Origin: Oidiodendron maius Zn
Lineage: Eukaryota > Ascomycota > Leotiomycetes > Myxotrichaceae
Assembly (NCBI GenBank): GCA_000827325.1
Contig: KN832873.1
Coordinates: 2,370,245-2,434,244 of the forward strand
Length of the DNA: 64,000 nucleotides
Direction: 5' to 3'
Positions within the stretch are counted from its first letter, which is position 1. Every line of letters begins with the position of its first letter. Made by a program: the position numbers and the translations under genes. A model generated the notes under the pieces. The model worked only from the letters and a program-made list of their open reading frames with translations, ran no database searches and was not told the origin of the DNA. Positions 11,878 through 24,182 of this stretch are shown one piece after another.

Positions 11878-14091
11878 GGGGCAGAGGAGATATTAGGAAT
11901 AGTTAGTAAGGACAGAGGTTGAGCCGGCGAGAGAAGAAGGGAGAGCAGAAGGGATTTCCGCGTGCGTTGCGGACGGCAGTGAGATTAAATGAAGACCAAC
12001 CAACATAGCCAACCCCAAACCAACTGAAAGTGCAAGCCAGCCCGGTTTCCACGTACGCTGTCTAGTTCCTACGACTCGCTGCTACCCGTAAGAATGGTCT
12101 ATTTGCAGGGCTCTGCGCACCCCCCAAGTTGCCGCAGGGCTGCGCCTCGCGAGTGTGTGCGCGCCTCTTGTCCCAAAAGTATTCCAGCTGTGATGGACGA
12201 CGAATGTCAGTGTCGTATGGGCGTCCAGGCGAGAGAGGCTTAGTTCTCGCGCGAAGGATTCCAACGTGGCAGGGTGCAGGGGGGCGGTTATTATTGTGCT
12301 TCGTGGGCCAAAGGGCTCTGCCCGAAGGAGTCCTGTCTTTTCTTCTTTGGGAACGGAAAGGGAGTTTTGCTATTGCGGTGCCATTGATTGAGCCTAGAAA
12401 TCGTTGGGTTTGATTGGCGCCGATGACCTTGCCAGGAGGGAGGAGGAGGGAGGATATGGATATCGCCTTTGCTCTACCCGCTACTCCATACCAAGCCCAT
12501 TTATCCTCTCCCTCTCCACCAACAAGAAACTAATTGCCTTGACGGCATATTGTGCCAAAGGTACGACACTGCCTTGTTTCGTCTCCGGATCCAGCTCAGT
12601 ATCAATGCCTAGTTGCAGATCTCCAGCCGGGGCCATATATCTCCATCAAACCGCATCACAGCCCGAAGCGCTCCACCCCAGGCCTCTTCCACCCATACGC
12701 CGCACTGTCCCTGAGGCATGGAAGAACAGGATCCCAGTAGAAGCAAATCTCTCCCACAGTGCCTCTCCTGCATCTTCTTAACTCCCCTAAAGCCCCCTCG
12801 CCAATCTCATCTATCTGAAGGCGGATATACTGGCTGTGATCAGAAACCTGCAAAGAAAACACGAGCGCCTTTCTCCCAAAGCTCAAAGCTCAACGTCAAA
12901 GCCACTGCTGTTGGTCCAATTGTCCCACGCCAAGCTTGGGCCATTTCGCGAGCGAAACTCCTTCCTTCGACATGCGCAATCAATTCTGGAGACCGGGTCA
13001 GCTTACTCTGCTTGCCCTTGCCTCCCGTAACCAAAATACAATCCCCTGCTCACCTACACGATGTGGTTCTTCTTCTCTTCGACTACTATGCTCCCCTAAA
13101 TGTGCAAAGGGGGCTATGTAACTCTGCAACTTTTCTGGATATTCCGGGTGCGTCGTGATTGTATGTCGCCTGCCATTAGATAAGTACCCTACCTGTACCT
13201 TCCCAGGTGAGATTATTCGGTGGCAGTCTTAACCTCTACCTTCAAACGCACGCAGCTTTGGGGAAGGATTCTGTATCACCTTACTTTGCAACCCGGAAAG
13301 GAGTACTTTGTGCTGTACTTACTTCGCGCCACACCCTCCCACTCTAACTCCGTCTCGTAGCCCCCCCCCATTTCTCTTCCTGAGTCAATTCTCCATCTTC
13401 TCCAATCTCTAGGGGGTAGTACAGCCCGCTTCATTCCGCACATACCGTCCCAAACAAAGGTAGTACCTTTCGCAAAACTCAAATCGCGTCCGCGTGAGGG
13501 ACGCTATGCTGCATATGTGACTGTAATTCCCGAAACTGCTAAATTCTACATCAGGAGAGATGATCTACAAGCCTCCTTTCTCGGTCGGGCTGAGCCGAAG
13601 AGGGGATGCCTGGTGGGTACAGTACAGTACAGTACCTGGTGCAGCAGCAATTACCGCCAGCCACAGATGATATTGTTCGATAAACAGTATTTCCCTTGCT
13701 CTCCCGACTAGCTCGCTTCTCCCATCAGCTGGAGCTGTGGAATGACGCTGGATGAGCTGCGTCGAGATGGCTGTCATGTCATGGCTTACTGTATTAGGGT
13801 TGTATTTTGTACTTTTCGTACGGTACTACTACTAAATAAGGTTAATGAAATCCGTGCACTTACTTCCTTTGCATAGAGAGATGGTAGATTGCTGTCAGGT
13901 GATATATGTATAGTGTATCATACTATCTGTATTACCCAGGCGTGTGGTGCTTCTAAGGGCAGATCAATCAATTATGGTTTGTTCATTGGTTCCCGTACCT
14001 ACACCTGAACCCCAAACCCCCAACTCCTCTAGAATATCAAGAAGACTGCCTATACACAATTATCCACCTCCGCTGCCCCCAAATTCTTATC
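11878..14091. other. Long intergenic stretch with no convincing gene
   Basis: 2.2 kb between the membrane-protein start and the BRN1 3' end. Small open frames exist on both strands but lack coding bias, splice sites or familiar motifs. A short direct repeat (three GTACA units plus GTAC) is at 13617-13635. The right part probably contains the BRN1 3' flank. Confidence 0.45.
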
Positions 14092-16806
14092 TTATCCACC
14101 CACAGTAATCTCAGCCGTGGGATCCTTCCGGATGTCCAACTCCATCAGGCCCTCCTGCTTCTCGATCACCAAACCTTTCTCGTTCGCAAGATGTAGCAGA
14201 CAGATGAAGCAGTAGCTCGTCGAGATGTCATTCATCGCCTGCTTGGGATACACCGTCTGCAGGTTCTGCATTACTGACGTGAATTTCAGCGTCGGCCCGT
14301 CAGCCTTCTTGGGCTCGGGTTCAGGCTCCTCTCCTTCGGGAGGGGTAGGCAATCGCGAAGCTGATTGCGAGGAGGACTGTTCGTACTATCAGTGTGTAGC
14401 CGTGGATAGTTTCGTAGCAACTTACATCTTCAAGGCTGTCAATCCCCATTCCCTTCCAGAGCTCTTCCTTGAGCCTCCTAACATCGACCTTCTTGGCCAC
14501 CCGCGCATACTGCACGTACTCCGGTCGCATCCTCCGGCTCTTAGTCACCAACTGTGTCCCAAATGCGCCATCCGTATCGGCTGCTATGTTTGTGGTGACG
14601 GTGTCATTATCTCCCAGTCCCCCTACTCCCCTATCTTCCCCACTCAGTGAGAAGTGGTCTTGAGCATCTGCAAATTCCATATCGTCGTCGTCATCCATTC
14701 CACCCGGGAATGCCAGCCCGTCGTCCTGGAAAAAGTTGGCGTCGTAGTCACCCCGTGGTAATGTCTCGTCGCCGGCAGCAGCAGGGTCCTCTTTGCGAGC
14801 CCAGAAGCCTTCGTCCATCTCGCCGTCCGGCACTTCGTCATCCTTGTGGCCGAAGGTACTAGACTTGCCTCCAAGCCCAAGCTTCCGGCTGCCCATGCGC
14901 GCTTTCGGTTTCAGGAAAAGTCTCAATAACTGAGTGGAATTGAAGTGCTTGTCGTCCGGAAGTAGATTTCGGGTCTTTGATCTCCAATCTTTCTTTGGGA
15001 GAGAGATGACCGAGTTTGATGAAGCTGGCGTGTATATGGTCTCCGAGATATTCGTGCTTAAGGGTGATGAGAAGTCGATCTCAAATACTTCTTTCTCCTT
15101 CCGAGTTTTAGTAGAGGGAGCGCCCTTGTTGATGTCTTTGATCTTGCGAATCCGCCAGTGCTCAGGACCTGCCCAATTCTTTTGCAGTGCTTCGTCAAAG
15201 TAGCTCAGGACATCGTCATGCACACCCTTATTCGTCAGATCCATTGATACAATATATTCGCCTGTCTCCGGGTTGAAGGAACCACCTCCGTCCCCTTCTC
15301 CACCTTCGTCTTCAAATCCGGCACTTTGAACTCGCATTCTTGTGTCGATGGCAGTGTCGCGTGCCCAAGCTTCACCTCCTTCTCCGAAGCCCGTATTCGG
15401 AGGGAGATCAAAGTTCCCAAGTAAGCCATCGTCATCATCTTCAAAGCCAGCTGGGTTCTCGTCGTCAAGGAAGAACCCGGATTTATCACCCACGGCACCT
15501 GCTTCTGCCGTTTTCTCCCTTTCCTGCCGCCAATCTTCAGGGGCCTTCAAGAATGGGATCTCCATTGAGCCAGATGCACCACCTAGGTCAAAGTTCTTCA
15601 AGGAGGGGCAAATATCTTGTTCGTCTAATCGGTCCAAGTTAGGGAAGAATTTAAGTCCGAGCTCACCGATATCAATCTCGACATCTTCTGCTGTGTCTTC
15701 TAGTTCCTTGGCCGTTGTATCCAGCGCAGAATCCAGCTCTACTTCTTCCTCTTCTAGGGCCTCATCGGTTTTGCGTCTGGTTGCTTCTCCCCCTGCCGAG
15801 GCATCCCCAGCATCATCGCTACTGTCAAACACAATGCGACCCTGCGAGTCAATAGATAGATGGTTTAACAGAAGTCCTTTGGCACCCCCTTCGTCAAAGT
15901 CCGCCGAGGCTTTCTTAAATAAGGGATCCACAGAAAATTCAAGCTCAAACTTCTTCAATTGTAGGGATGCAAATGATGGTGCCAGTGTTATTTCAGATGA
16001 ACGTTGTGTCTGAGTGGGTGTGTCAGTCTCGTAATAGAAGCCTTTGAATGATTGCAGCCAGCCGTAGGGTTTGCAGAACATACCTTCTTCTTCGGTTTCT
16101 TCCTGACAACTCCATCTTCACCCTCGACCTCTTCCTCTTCACTTTCTTCTCCCTCTTCATTCTCATCTCGCTTCTTTTTATTATTACCGCTGTCCGCAAG
16201 ACCACTCAAGAGCTTTCCGGTCTCTGTAGCTACGCTGTCAACCCTACTTGTGTAGATCTTTACACAGCCATCCAAAGTGCAGCTCGCCTTCTGAAAATTG
16301 ACGCCGTCACCCTCCTTCAACAGTGACATGTCGTGGAAATAGTCAATAAGGGCAAAATTCCACGAGTTAGTTGCGTTGATTTTGTTGTCCGTGGCCATCT
16401 TCATCCACTCCTCGAAATTTGCCAGCAGTGGCACGCGTTTTATGGGCGTAAGCACATTCCCGCCCACCACCAGATCGCTCTCCTTCCCTTGGCCCCGTCG
16501 AGGAGTTCTCGGACCTGATGATGGTGAGCTGTTCATGTGGTCAAGACCGCTGGTATGCCTCCGCGAGGGAGACGCCGCAGCCTTTATTTGGTTCATTTGG
16601 ACTTCATGGAGTGCATGCCGAGACTGCAACCTCATCGCCTTTTCCTGCGCATCATCGTTGAGCGGAATCCTAATAGACTGTTGTTAGCATCTTGCCAGCC
16701 ATAACCACTACGTCGGATCTGGAGCTCACTTCACGGCGGCGGCGGCGAACGAGGCCGAAACCACCCGCCCATTATTAGGGCGCGGTGCCTGAGCGACACG
16801 AGGCAT
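14092..16806 (-). CDS. BRN1: Condensin complex subunit 2 (Brn1/Barren/CAP-H kleisin)
   Basis: This is the kleisin of condensin I; it bridges the Smc2-Smc4 heads and recruits the HEAT subunits for mitotic chromosome compaction. Four exons: 16730-16806, 16084-16669, 14426-16009 and 14092-14385; introns are 60, 74 and only 40 nt. The product has 846 residues. The N-terminal Barren core is clear near residues 100-180: LLANFEEWMKMATDNKINAT, SWNFALIDYFHDMSLLKEGD, FQKASCTLDGCVKIYTSRVD and TETGKLLSGLA. An acidic-then-basic linker follows, then LAPSFASLQLKKFELEFSVD and KGLLLNHLSIDSQGRIVFDS. The C-terminal winged-helix region has FTSVMQNLQTVYPKQAMNDI and STSYCFICLLHLANEKGL. The chosen ATG gives MPRVAQAPRPNN. 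An open, protein-like in-frame stretch of about 25 codons precedes it but contains no ATG. The gene diverges from the exchanger gene. Confidence 0.93.
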
Positions 16807-17173
16807 GATGGGATGCTCGATTTTCCGGATTCTGTGAGGAGTGACGTTGACCTTCTCGTCGTTTTTGAGGGAAGTGCCATGCGGAACTCAAACCTAAATG
16901 TAAACAAAAACGCGACAACCCGCGGGCACGTAGCAACAGTCACGTGACTATCCAGAACCCTGATGCCCCGCCGATGCCGAACTTTCGTCATCTAAAATGC
17001 TTGGCGGGTTGCCTTGAATGGCGATTGCAGACGGAAGATGGCCTGAAACAAACACAATGTTCACGATGTCAATAATCCTCCGGGTGCCATTTCTCTAGTC
17101 GATATGAAACCCTGCCATTGAGTCTGCGCGACGACCTGAACTTCCATCGACAGCCGGATCATGCAACTTGGGC
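16807..17173. promoter_or_regulatory. Divergent promoter BRN1 / cation exchanger
   Basis: 367 bp separate the two start codons. At 16939-16948 there is a 10-bp perfect palindrome, GTCACGTGAC, an extended CACGTG site of the type bound by bHLH factors such as yeast Cbf1. Which gene it serves cannot be told from sequence. Confidence 0.5.
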
Positions 17174-20100
17174 ATGCGAGACATCTCCTCCAAGGCGGCG
17201 CACGCCCGCCGCGCAAGACGCAATTACTCCTTTCGCGCGTTCTATATCACGGTCCTAATCATATCTTCCCTTGCCATAATCAGTGTAGTCATCAATCAAG
17301 GTGCTGTATATCGTTATCGGGTTCAATCAAGGGCTATCGAGAGGCGTTCGCCGGGGCAACTTTCCCGCACGCTCTCCGAGAGACAAGAAGACAAAGAGGT
17401 ATAATATGCACCTGCCCTTTATCGCTATTCGCATTCGTCTGATGTGTTGCGCTTTTCTGAGTGTTTGGGAGTCCTAAGTCTCTGCTAATCTACCACAGTG
17501 CCGCCTCGTCCACCATGCTTCAGACCAATGCGCGTTCATCCGTGCCAATTGCGAGGATGAAGAGGCGGGCATGCTTTCCTATCTGACGTTATACTATTGT
17601 ACGCTGCAGAAGGCACAACCGGTAGCATTTATTATCCTCACATTTTGGCTCGCGCTTCTCTTCACAACCATTGGTATTGCTGCAAGCGACTTCTTCTGTA
17701 TGTATTTCCAGGCCCGATTATTGAAATAAAGCGCTGATCACATATGAGGCATAAATCTTTCTACAATTGCATCGATTTTAGGCATGAGTGAGAGCATGGC
17801 TGGCGTCACATTCTTGGCATTTGGAAATGGCAGTCCGGACGTCTTCTCTACCTTTGCCGCTATGAATTCGAACAGTGGGAGTTTAGCCGTTGGCGAGCTG
17901 GTCGGGGCTGCCGGGTTCATTACAGCTGTCGTTGCAGGATCAATGGCATTGGTGAGAGAATTTAAAGTTGGCAAGAAATCATTCGTCAGGGATGTGGGAT
18001 TCTTTATTGTTGCTGCAAGCTTCAGCATGGTATTCTTGGCAGATGGCGCTTTATATATCTGGGAGTGCTGCACCATGATTGCCTTCTATCTCTTTTACGT
18101 GGTAATAGTAGTCGTATGGCATTGGTACCTTGGTCGCCGGCGGCTACGACGCGAAAGAGAGGCTGCCGCTCGCGGACAGTTTTTGGCCGTAGCAAACGAG
18201 GAGTTAGAGGTTACAGAGGAGGACAACGATGATGAAGATGTCCCTGCCAACCACAGGCCATACTCTGATACAGAAGACTTCGGCGCGCTGGAGCGCGCAT
18301 CTACCCCTGCTTTCGGTTCCACTGCTGGAGACGAAAGTGATGAGAATGAAGATAGAGAAACGCATCTAGCTGCTGAGATGGCCAGCAACATGCGGATTAC
18401 AAGACCAAGAGGTTCCCGCAGACACACACTTACTCCAATTCGCCCTAGTCTAGTTGGCGCTCTAGAGTTCAGATCTGTTCTCTCGTCGTTACAAAAGTCT
18501 CGGTCTACGCATGGCAGACCGATATATCTACGAAGATATTCGGATGAGGCGACTGCGACTGCCAGTCAGACCGGTGGGTTAGGGCTCGATGGAGGACGCT
18601 ATTTCGACAACCCACCCAGTGCTGTTATCATTTCTCCGGATGATGATGCTGAAGCTGGCCCATCCGCAGCTGGAGTCCAGCCAAGAGTCAGGGCAGTATC
18701 CATGAATGATGCAGCCGGTGCACAGCAAGTGGATCCTGCTGCGTTCGACGTGGCTAATATACCAGATCTAGGAGTTGTAGCCGCTACGCCTATAAAACCA
18801 CGAGCTTTGGATCTGCTAGGTGAAGCCGCTGAGTCACGCTCAATCTTGTCTGCTGCTGCCGCTCCTCGATCGCCGGCATTGTCTATAAGCCCTCCGCCGT
18901 CCACCAACGGTCCCTCGGTGGAGCCAAGTCCTATATCATCGCCGAAGCGTCGAACATATGATTCTTCACTTGCACCGCCAGGCTCTAGCTTCCCCGGGGC
19001 AGCACTGCTTCGGATACATAGCCCGGGAGGCTTCGAGAGGACGTCAGGTACTTCGGACGAACAGTCAAAACAGAGATCAAGACCTCCACAACGCCCCACA
19101 CTTCAGATACCCGGAGCATCATCCAGGGATAGCTCTCATTCTCGTACTATCTCTCCGGTCCTGGAGTTTCCTAGATATACGGATTCGCCCTTGCCAATGT
19201 CACACCGAGGCTCAAGCGCTCCGAGCCTGATGCTGCCACATTCGACACCAACCTCCGAATTGCTATATAATAGCCACACGCTTGGGTATGAAGAAATCCC
19301 AGTGAAATGGTGGCCCTATAGATTTCTTCCGAGCCCTTATACGCTGCTTTCCACCTTATTCCCAACACTCTACACTTGGCATGAAAAATCGGTGTGGGAC
19401 AAATTCGTCAGTGTTATTTCTGCACCCAGCATTTTCCTTCTCGCAATATCGCTCCCGGTAGTGGAGTCTGAAGATAAGGAAGATGAAGAAGAGATGGTAT
19501 TAGATGACAGGAGGCAGTCGATGATCAGATCCAGACGCGGCACTACGCCCATGTTAGTACCAGATAGCCCTTCATTCGAACAAGAGCCGGAATGGTTGCG
19601 CTACAGGGGATCAACTACATCCCATGACCTTCGTGAATCTCCACGACCGAGGGGGCATAGCACCGCAGATGTTGCCATTGCGGCCGAAATCCACCATCAT
19701 CACCCTCATTTAGGTCAAATACCACCAAAACATCCCTCAATAGGTCGTACCGAACGTCGTCCCAGCGAGCCATCCCCCGCCACACAAAAGGATTGGAACC
19801 GCTGGCTCATTGCCGTGCAGATCTTCACCGCGCCGTTATTCGTGGTGATCATAGCCTGGGCCAACACTGAAGATCGCAATAGTCGTCTACTTGTAAAACT
19901 AATTCTCTACTCGCTCCTCGGATCTCTCATCACACTTGGGATCCTAATTTTAACCACCACGCACTCCAACCCTCCGAAGTATCGGTTCCTCTTCTGCTTC
20001 GTGGGCTTCGTAGTTTCCATTGCCTGGATCTCAACAATCGCCAACGAAGTAGTCGGCGTTCTAAAAGCAATTGGCGTGATCCTAGGAATCTCCGACGCTA

Positions 20101-20531
20101 TTCTCGGCCTCACCATCTTCGCGGTTGGAAACTCCCTCGGAGACCTGGTTGCCGACATCACAGTGGCTCGCCTAGGATATCCCGTGATGGCGCTTTCTGC
20201 GTGCTTCGGCGGACCAATGCTGAATATCCTGCTGGGAATCGGGATTAGTGGTCTGTACATGACGATCAAGGAGGCAAACACTAAGCGCTCAAGTCATCCT
20301 GAGAAGGCCTTCAGGTACAAGCCGTATCATATCGAAGTCAGCGGGACATTGATAGTCAGCGCCATCACACTATTAGTGACGCTTACTGGCCTCTTGATCA
20401 CGGTACCATTGAATAAGTGGATGATGAGTCGCAGGATAGGGTGGGGTTTGATCGTCTTGTGGAGCGTAAGTACAATAGTAAATCTCGCTGTTGAGATTAG
20501 TGGAGGTTGGGGAAGTCATCTCTTCTTATGA
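17174..20531 (+). CDS. Na+/Ca2+-exchanger-family cation transporter (NCX/CaCA superfamily)
   Basis: A membrane cation:Ca2+ exchanger of the fungal group that includes yeast YDL206W, probably vacuolar or endomembrane. Exons are 17174-17398, 17499-17697 and 17749-20531 (introns 100 and 51 nt), giving 1068 residues. An N-terminal membrane anchor (AFYITVLIISSLAIISVVI) is followed by a Cys-containing segment (CRLVHHASDQCAF). The first exchanger domain has the alpha-1 repeat MAGVTFLAFGNGSPDVFSTF, GNGSPD at 167-172. A roughly 500-residue Ser/Pro-rich cytosolic loop follows. The second domain carries the alpha-2 repeat ILGLTIFAVGNSLGDLVADI, GNSLGD at about 935, and further membrane helices to the end. 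Both repeats keep the GN(G/S)xxD ion-site signature, so transport activity is expected; ion preference is inference. The start at 17174 gives MRDISSKAAHARRARRN. Confidence 0.88.
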
Positions 20532-21203
20532 CTGCCATATTCATGATGAATGTAATGTTCGGATGAAAGCTGTAATTGTTATTTATGGTATCTCTAGCTC
20601 TTCATAGCATGGTTGACATGTATATAACACCAGGAGGCTAAGAAACTGAATTAAAAGTTTACCATAGATGAATTTTATCAGCTCTTAATCACTCGGCATG
20701 CGCATAGCAAGTAGGACGAGAACGGGAATTTTTCATTAGATATGAGGTTACCGTAACTATCGTACATAGAATGTTATTTCTCCTAGATCTCACTCTAATC
20801 TCGCGAGTCCATGGATCCTTTGGGTGACCTGCACGCATATTTACAACCCCCAGCACTTCACTCCAAAGAAATCCTTCGCCCGCTTGTCTACTTATTGCTC
20901 TCAAGAGATGAGGCTTGACAAATCAATATCTCGCGCCAAAAGGTAGTAAAACAACGCGTGACTGATCACCCTATCCAAGTGAGATACTCTCACTGAAACA
21001 CAGGAAAGGAAAGTTGTATGGTGTGGACGGGAAATGGCTGCACAGTGTTTGCTTCCTCTCACAGGCATGGTTTTTAAAACGAACGCAAACGCCGAGGCTA
21101 CACAAACAAGCTCAAATGAAAACGAATCGCTGCACCCAATAAGCAAAAGCAAAGAACCGGGAAAGTAGAAGTATCTAGGAAATGAAAACTGGTCGCAGTC
21201 TCT
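20532..21203. other. Convergent intergenic region
   Basis: 672 bp between the exchanger and KAR9 stop codons. AT-rich 3' flanks; nothing else recognised. Confidence 0.5.
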
Positions 21204-24182
21204 TCATGGTCGCCAAGGCTTTCTCTGGTTGGTCTTACTATCATTGCTCGTCTGGCTGCCGCTACCTGCCATTGCTCTCGCGGCGCCAGCTACTGCTTGA
21301 GGGCTCTCTCGACCCGTCACGTTAGGACCTGCCTTTCCTCTAGGTTGAGGAAGTAGGCTGGCGCGTCTGGTATTTGCTAGAGATGATGCCGCCCGTGTCG
21401 GTCTCACGGGTGTACCGCTTATAGACGTCATCTCGCTGGGTGTGGGTTGTAGAGAAGCTCGACGACTAGCCGCAGATAGGGCAGACATTGACGACTGAGT
21501 AGTTAGGTGGCGAGGCCGCACAGAAGGTGATAACTGAGCGGCGGATCCGGCCCTGTCTCGATATGCTAGACGAGATGCCGAATTGCGGAGAGGTGTTGGG
21601 GTGTCAACAGCAGGTGCGACCTTGCCTGAGCTCAGAGGCGACTTGAGTGGTATCTTGGAACCAGATCCAGTCGTGCTGGTAACAGTGGTCCGACGGGTTT
21701 GGGGACTGGGAGTTGTAGCGCCGACGGGTTTGAAATTATGGCCCGTAATGCTTTCGCTAATATGGACACTGGAGTTCCATCGTGGTCTACCTTCCATGGT
21801 CGAAGATCCTGGGGCTTGAGATAATCGTTTTGCAGCGGGTGTCGTTAAACCGGGCTTCGAAGTAGTGGGGGAAGATTTGCTACCTGGACGGCCGGCGTAC
21901 GTCAAAAGCCCAGCTTGACCTGCACGAGGTGGGTTAGAGGCAGCCGGGGCGCTGGCATTCCTGTTCAGGCCAGGCATTGGCAGGTGGCTCTCGGTGCCTG
22001 GCCGTAACTTGCGAGCATTTAAAGGGGTCGAGGGGTCGAGCTCCCTACTGAAGCTAGTCATAACAACGGAGGACGCCGGTGAGCTCCCGGGTGTGTCATT
22101 CAAGCTTCCAATTGTGGATCTATCGTTTGATACTAGGCTTGAGATGGAGTCCCGTAACTGCTGATTCCTCTTGTCGGCCTGAATCTCTTCGAGGCTTACG
22201 TCAAGTTCACTCATCAGCTCCTTCAGTGCCTCCCACTTGCGTTCCATATCAGAATGAAGGCGTGTGATCTCGCCATTAACAGTAAGTCGATCTTTGAGGC
22301 CCCTGTCAATGATAGACAAGACTCGCTCAATCGCTGGGCCGTAGTGCATTTTCTTTGCCTCGTAGCTCTCAATCCTCTTACCCATGCTGGCGGGATTGTT
22401 GAGATGAGCCCCATGCTCAATTGACTCTCTAAGCTTCACAAGACTGCGATCAACGGATTCGTACATCTTCTGTGCTTGTCGCCCAGCTCCGCGGAAGACT
22501 AGAACCCAACGGTCTTCACCTAATTCCTTTCGTAGCATCTCGGCATCCTTCTCAAGGGTCTTAAACTTCGCTTCGAGGCCTTCTCTTCTAGTCTCAAGCT
22601 CCTGACAAGCCGTAGGAAATGTCTTCTCCGCTCGAGCGTGAAATGTAGACAATCTCATGGGCAAGAAATCCAAAGACGCTCTTAGTGGCTGCATCCTCGC
22701 AATCAGTGCCAAGAGACTGGAATCATCCTGGGCCATTGCTGTTGGTTGAGGCGATCCTGGACTGAGCGGAAAAGCTGGTCGCATGCTAGTTCGATTGTTT
22801 GCTTGGAGTCGAGGCTTCGTGGAAGGGATGTCTTCAACAATGTTCTCGAGTTCTTTGATGTCCAGTCCATCACTGCTAGTATCTGCCATTAAGGATTTGT
22901 GCCGTTTCTCTTCCATCTCAAAGACTAATCGACCGAGGATGTCTACTTCGTTGCCAATATCTCCCAGTACCGTATTCCATAACTCTTCCCACTCCATAGC
23001 AATCTCCACTGAATTTTTCACTTCTCGAAGGGTATTTCGAATCTTGCCCCACTCTGCAAGAATAGTTTCCACCTGCAGAACGACGTTTCTGAGCTCATCC
23101 GAAGGGACAGTTGATATGTCCTCGCGGTTCTGCAAGGATTCGATTGCTGAGACGTAGACGTTTATCAACTCCTCGAATCTTGTGATCGCACTATCCACTT
23201 CTTCTAACCCTTCTCTACCCCCTGCGGCAGCCCATTCAACATCATCGTCTCCGTCCAGACCCGAGATAACATCGTACGCTTTAGAGATCCAGCTCCGAAT
23301 TTGCTCTGCGGCTCCCATCAGTGCCTTCGAGGCAGCTTTTGACGTTGGAATCGCAGAAACTTTGGTTGATAGTGATTCGGCATCGGGTAATTGAAGTGAG
23401 GTAAGCTGAGCCAGCTGGTCTGCGAATGACACTCGTGAGAGCGTGTACACCGAGCCAGTCCGGTGGAGGCCGAAGGGGTTGAAATAAGAGGCGACATCGC
23501 CACCGAATTCGATTGGGGGGGGTTCTTTTGATATCGGGGTAGGGGGAACTGAGGATTCTTCTGCTTGTGTGTCTCTTTCGAGGTGCGCTTGCTTCGTGTC
23601 GGACATTGTCTTGGTACCGTTTCCATTCGAGTGCTCAGGTAGCCGGTACTTCTGAAAATCCATTTCCATCTGCTCAGCACTCATATCCAGTGTCTTGTCG
23701 TCGGAGCTCGTTATAGAAGACGATCGACGCGTTCCGACTTCAACTATACGCGAGTCGCCCGCTGTGATGTCTTCGAAGTTTCCTCCCCCCGTTGCCTGCG
23801 GCGTGAGAAGGCCGCCGGTACTACCGCTCCAGGCGCGACCGCGACGGGGAACAGTGGAAGGATTCCGGGTACTGGCTTGATGGATCTGGTCCAGTTGTCG
23901 AAGCTGGTCCTCGGGGATGCGGCCTACGCGGTCTGTAGAAGGTGAGGGGCTGGTCGAGTCCCTGCCGAATCCCAACGCCTTCAGGCGCGCAGCGAGGCCT
24001 GGTGACGGCTTGCGCGACTGTCGAGGCTTCCGCGTCTCCGAAGTGTCTGATGAAAGATTCTGATTCGGGCTGCGGTCTTGGACGTTGGTCGTGGAGGTGG
24101 ATTCGGATAGGAGTCGCGGTTTCAGCAGGGAATTGGTTGACCTTGAGCGCGAAAGAAGGGGGACATCACGGAGTGCGGTCAT
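21204..24182 (-). CDS. KAR9: Kar9-like spindle-positioning adaptor
   Basis: Kar9 links cytoplasmic microtubule plus ends, through EB1/Bim1, to myosin-V and cortical actin for spindle orientation and nuclear positioning. The gene is a single exon of 992 residues. A Ser-rich N-terminal tail of ~240 residues leads into a helical KAR9 domain at about 245-670 (LAQLTSLQLPDAESLSTKVS, then KAASKALMGAAEQIRSWISK, AMEWEELWNTVLGDIGNEVD, ELGEDRWVLVFRGAGRQAQK). The C-terminal ~300 residues are basic and Ser/Pro-rich. Near residue 843 is GSGSKIPLKSP, a SxIP-type motif of the kind that binds EB1 proteins, which supports the assignment. There are many S/TP sites, consistent with CDK control known for yeast Kar9. 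No intron is needed and the ATG is the first in the frame. Confidence 0.88.
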   Translation of the reverse strand: MTALRDVPLLSRSRSTNSLLKPRLLSESTSTTNVQDRSPNQNLSSDTSETRKPRQSRKPSPGLAARLKALGFGRDSTSPSPSTDRVGRIPEDQLRQLDQIHQASTRNPSTVPRRGRAWSGSTGGLLTPQATGGGNFEDITAGDSRIVEVGTRRSSSITSSDDKTLDMSAEQMEMDFQKYRLPEHSNGNGTKTMSDTKQAHLERDTQAEESSVPPTPISKEPPPIEFGGDVASYFNPFGLHRTGSVYTLSRVSFADQLAQLTSLQLPDAESLSTKVSAIPTSKAASKALMGAAEQIRSWISKAYDVISGLDGDDDVEWAAAGGREGLEEVDSAITRFEELINVYVSAIESLQNREDISTVPSDELRNVVLQVETILAEWGKIRNTLREVKNSVEIAMEWEELWNTVLGDIGNEVDILGRLVFEMEEKRHKSLMADTSSDGLDIKELENIVEDIPSTKPRLQANNRTSMRPAFPLSPGSPQPTAMAQDDSSLLALIARMQPLRASLDFLPMRLSTFHARAEKTFPTACQELETRREGLEAKFKTLEKDAEMLRKELGEDRWVLVFRGAGRQAQKMYESVDRSLVKLRESIEHGAHLNNPASMGKRIESYEAKKMHYGPAIERVLSIIDRGLKDRLTVNGEITRLHSDMERKWEALKELMSELDVSLEEIQADKRNQQLRDSISSLVSNDRSTIGSLNDTPGSSPASSVVMTSFSRELDPSTPLNARKLRPGTESHLPMPGLNRNASAPAASNPPRAGQAGLLTYAGRPGSKSSPTTSKPGLTTPAAKRLSQAPGSSTMEGRPRWNSSVHISESITGHNFKPVGATTPSPQTRRTTVTSTTGSGSKIPLKSPLSSGKVAPAVDTPTPLRNSASRLAYRDRAGSAAQLSPSVRPRHLTTQSSMSALSAASRRASLQPTPSEMTSISGTPVRPTRAASSLANTRRASLLPQPRGKAGPNVTGRESPQAVAGAARAMAGSGSQTSNDSKTNQRKPWRP

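Noticed and set aside
12718-13158. 146-codon plus-strand frame
   Set aside because: No motif, coding bias or splice context; it lies in an intergenic stretch and looks random.
13617-13635. GTACA short tandem repeat
   Set aside because: Too short to call a meaningful element; common by slippage.
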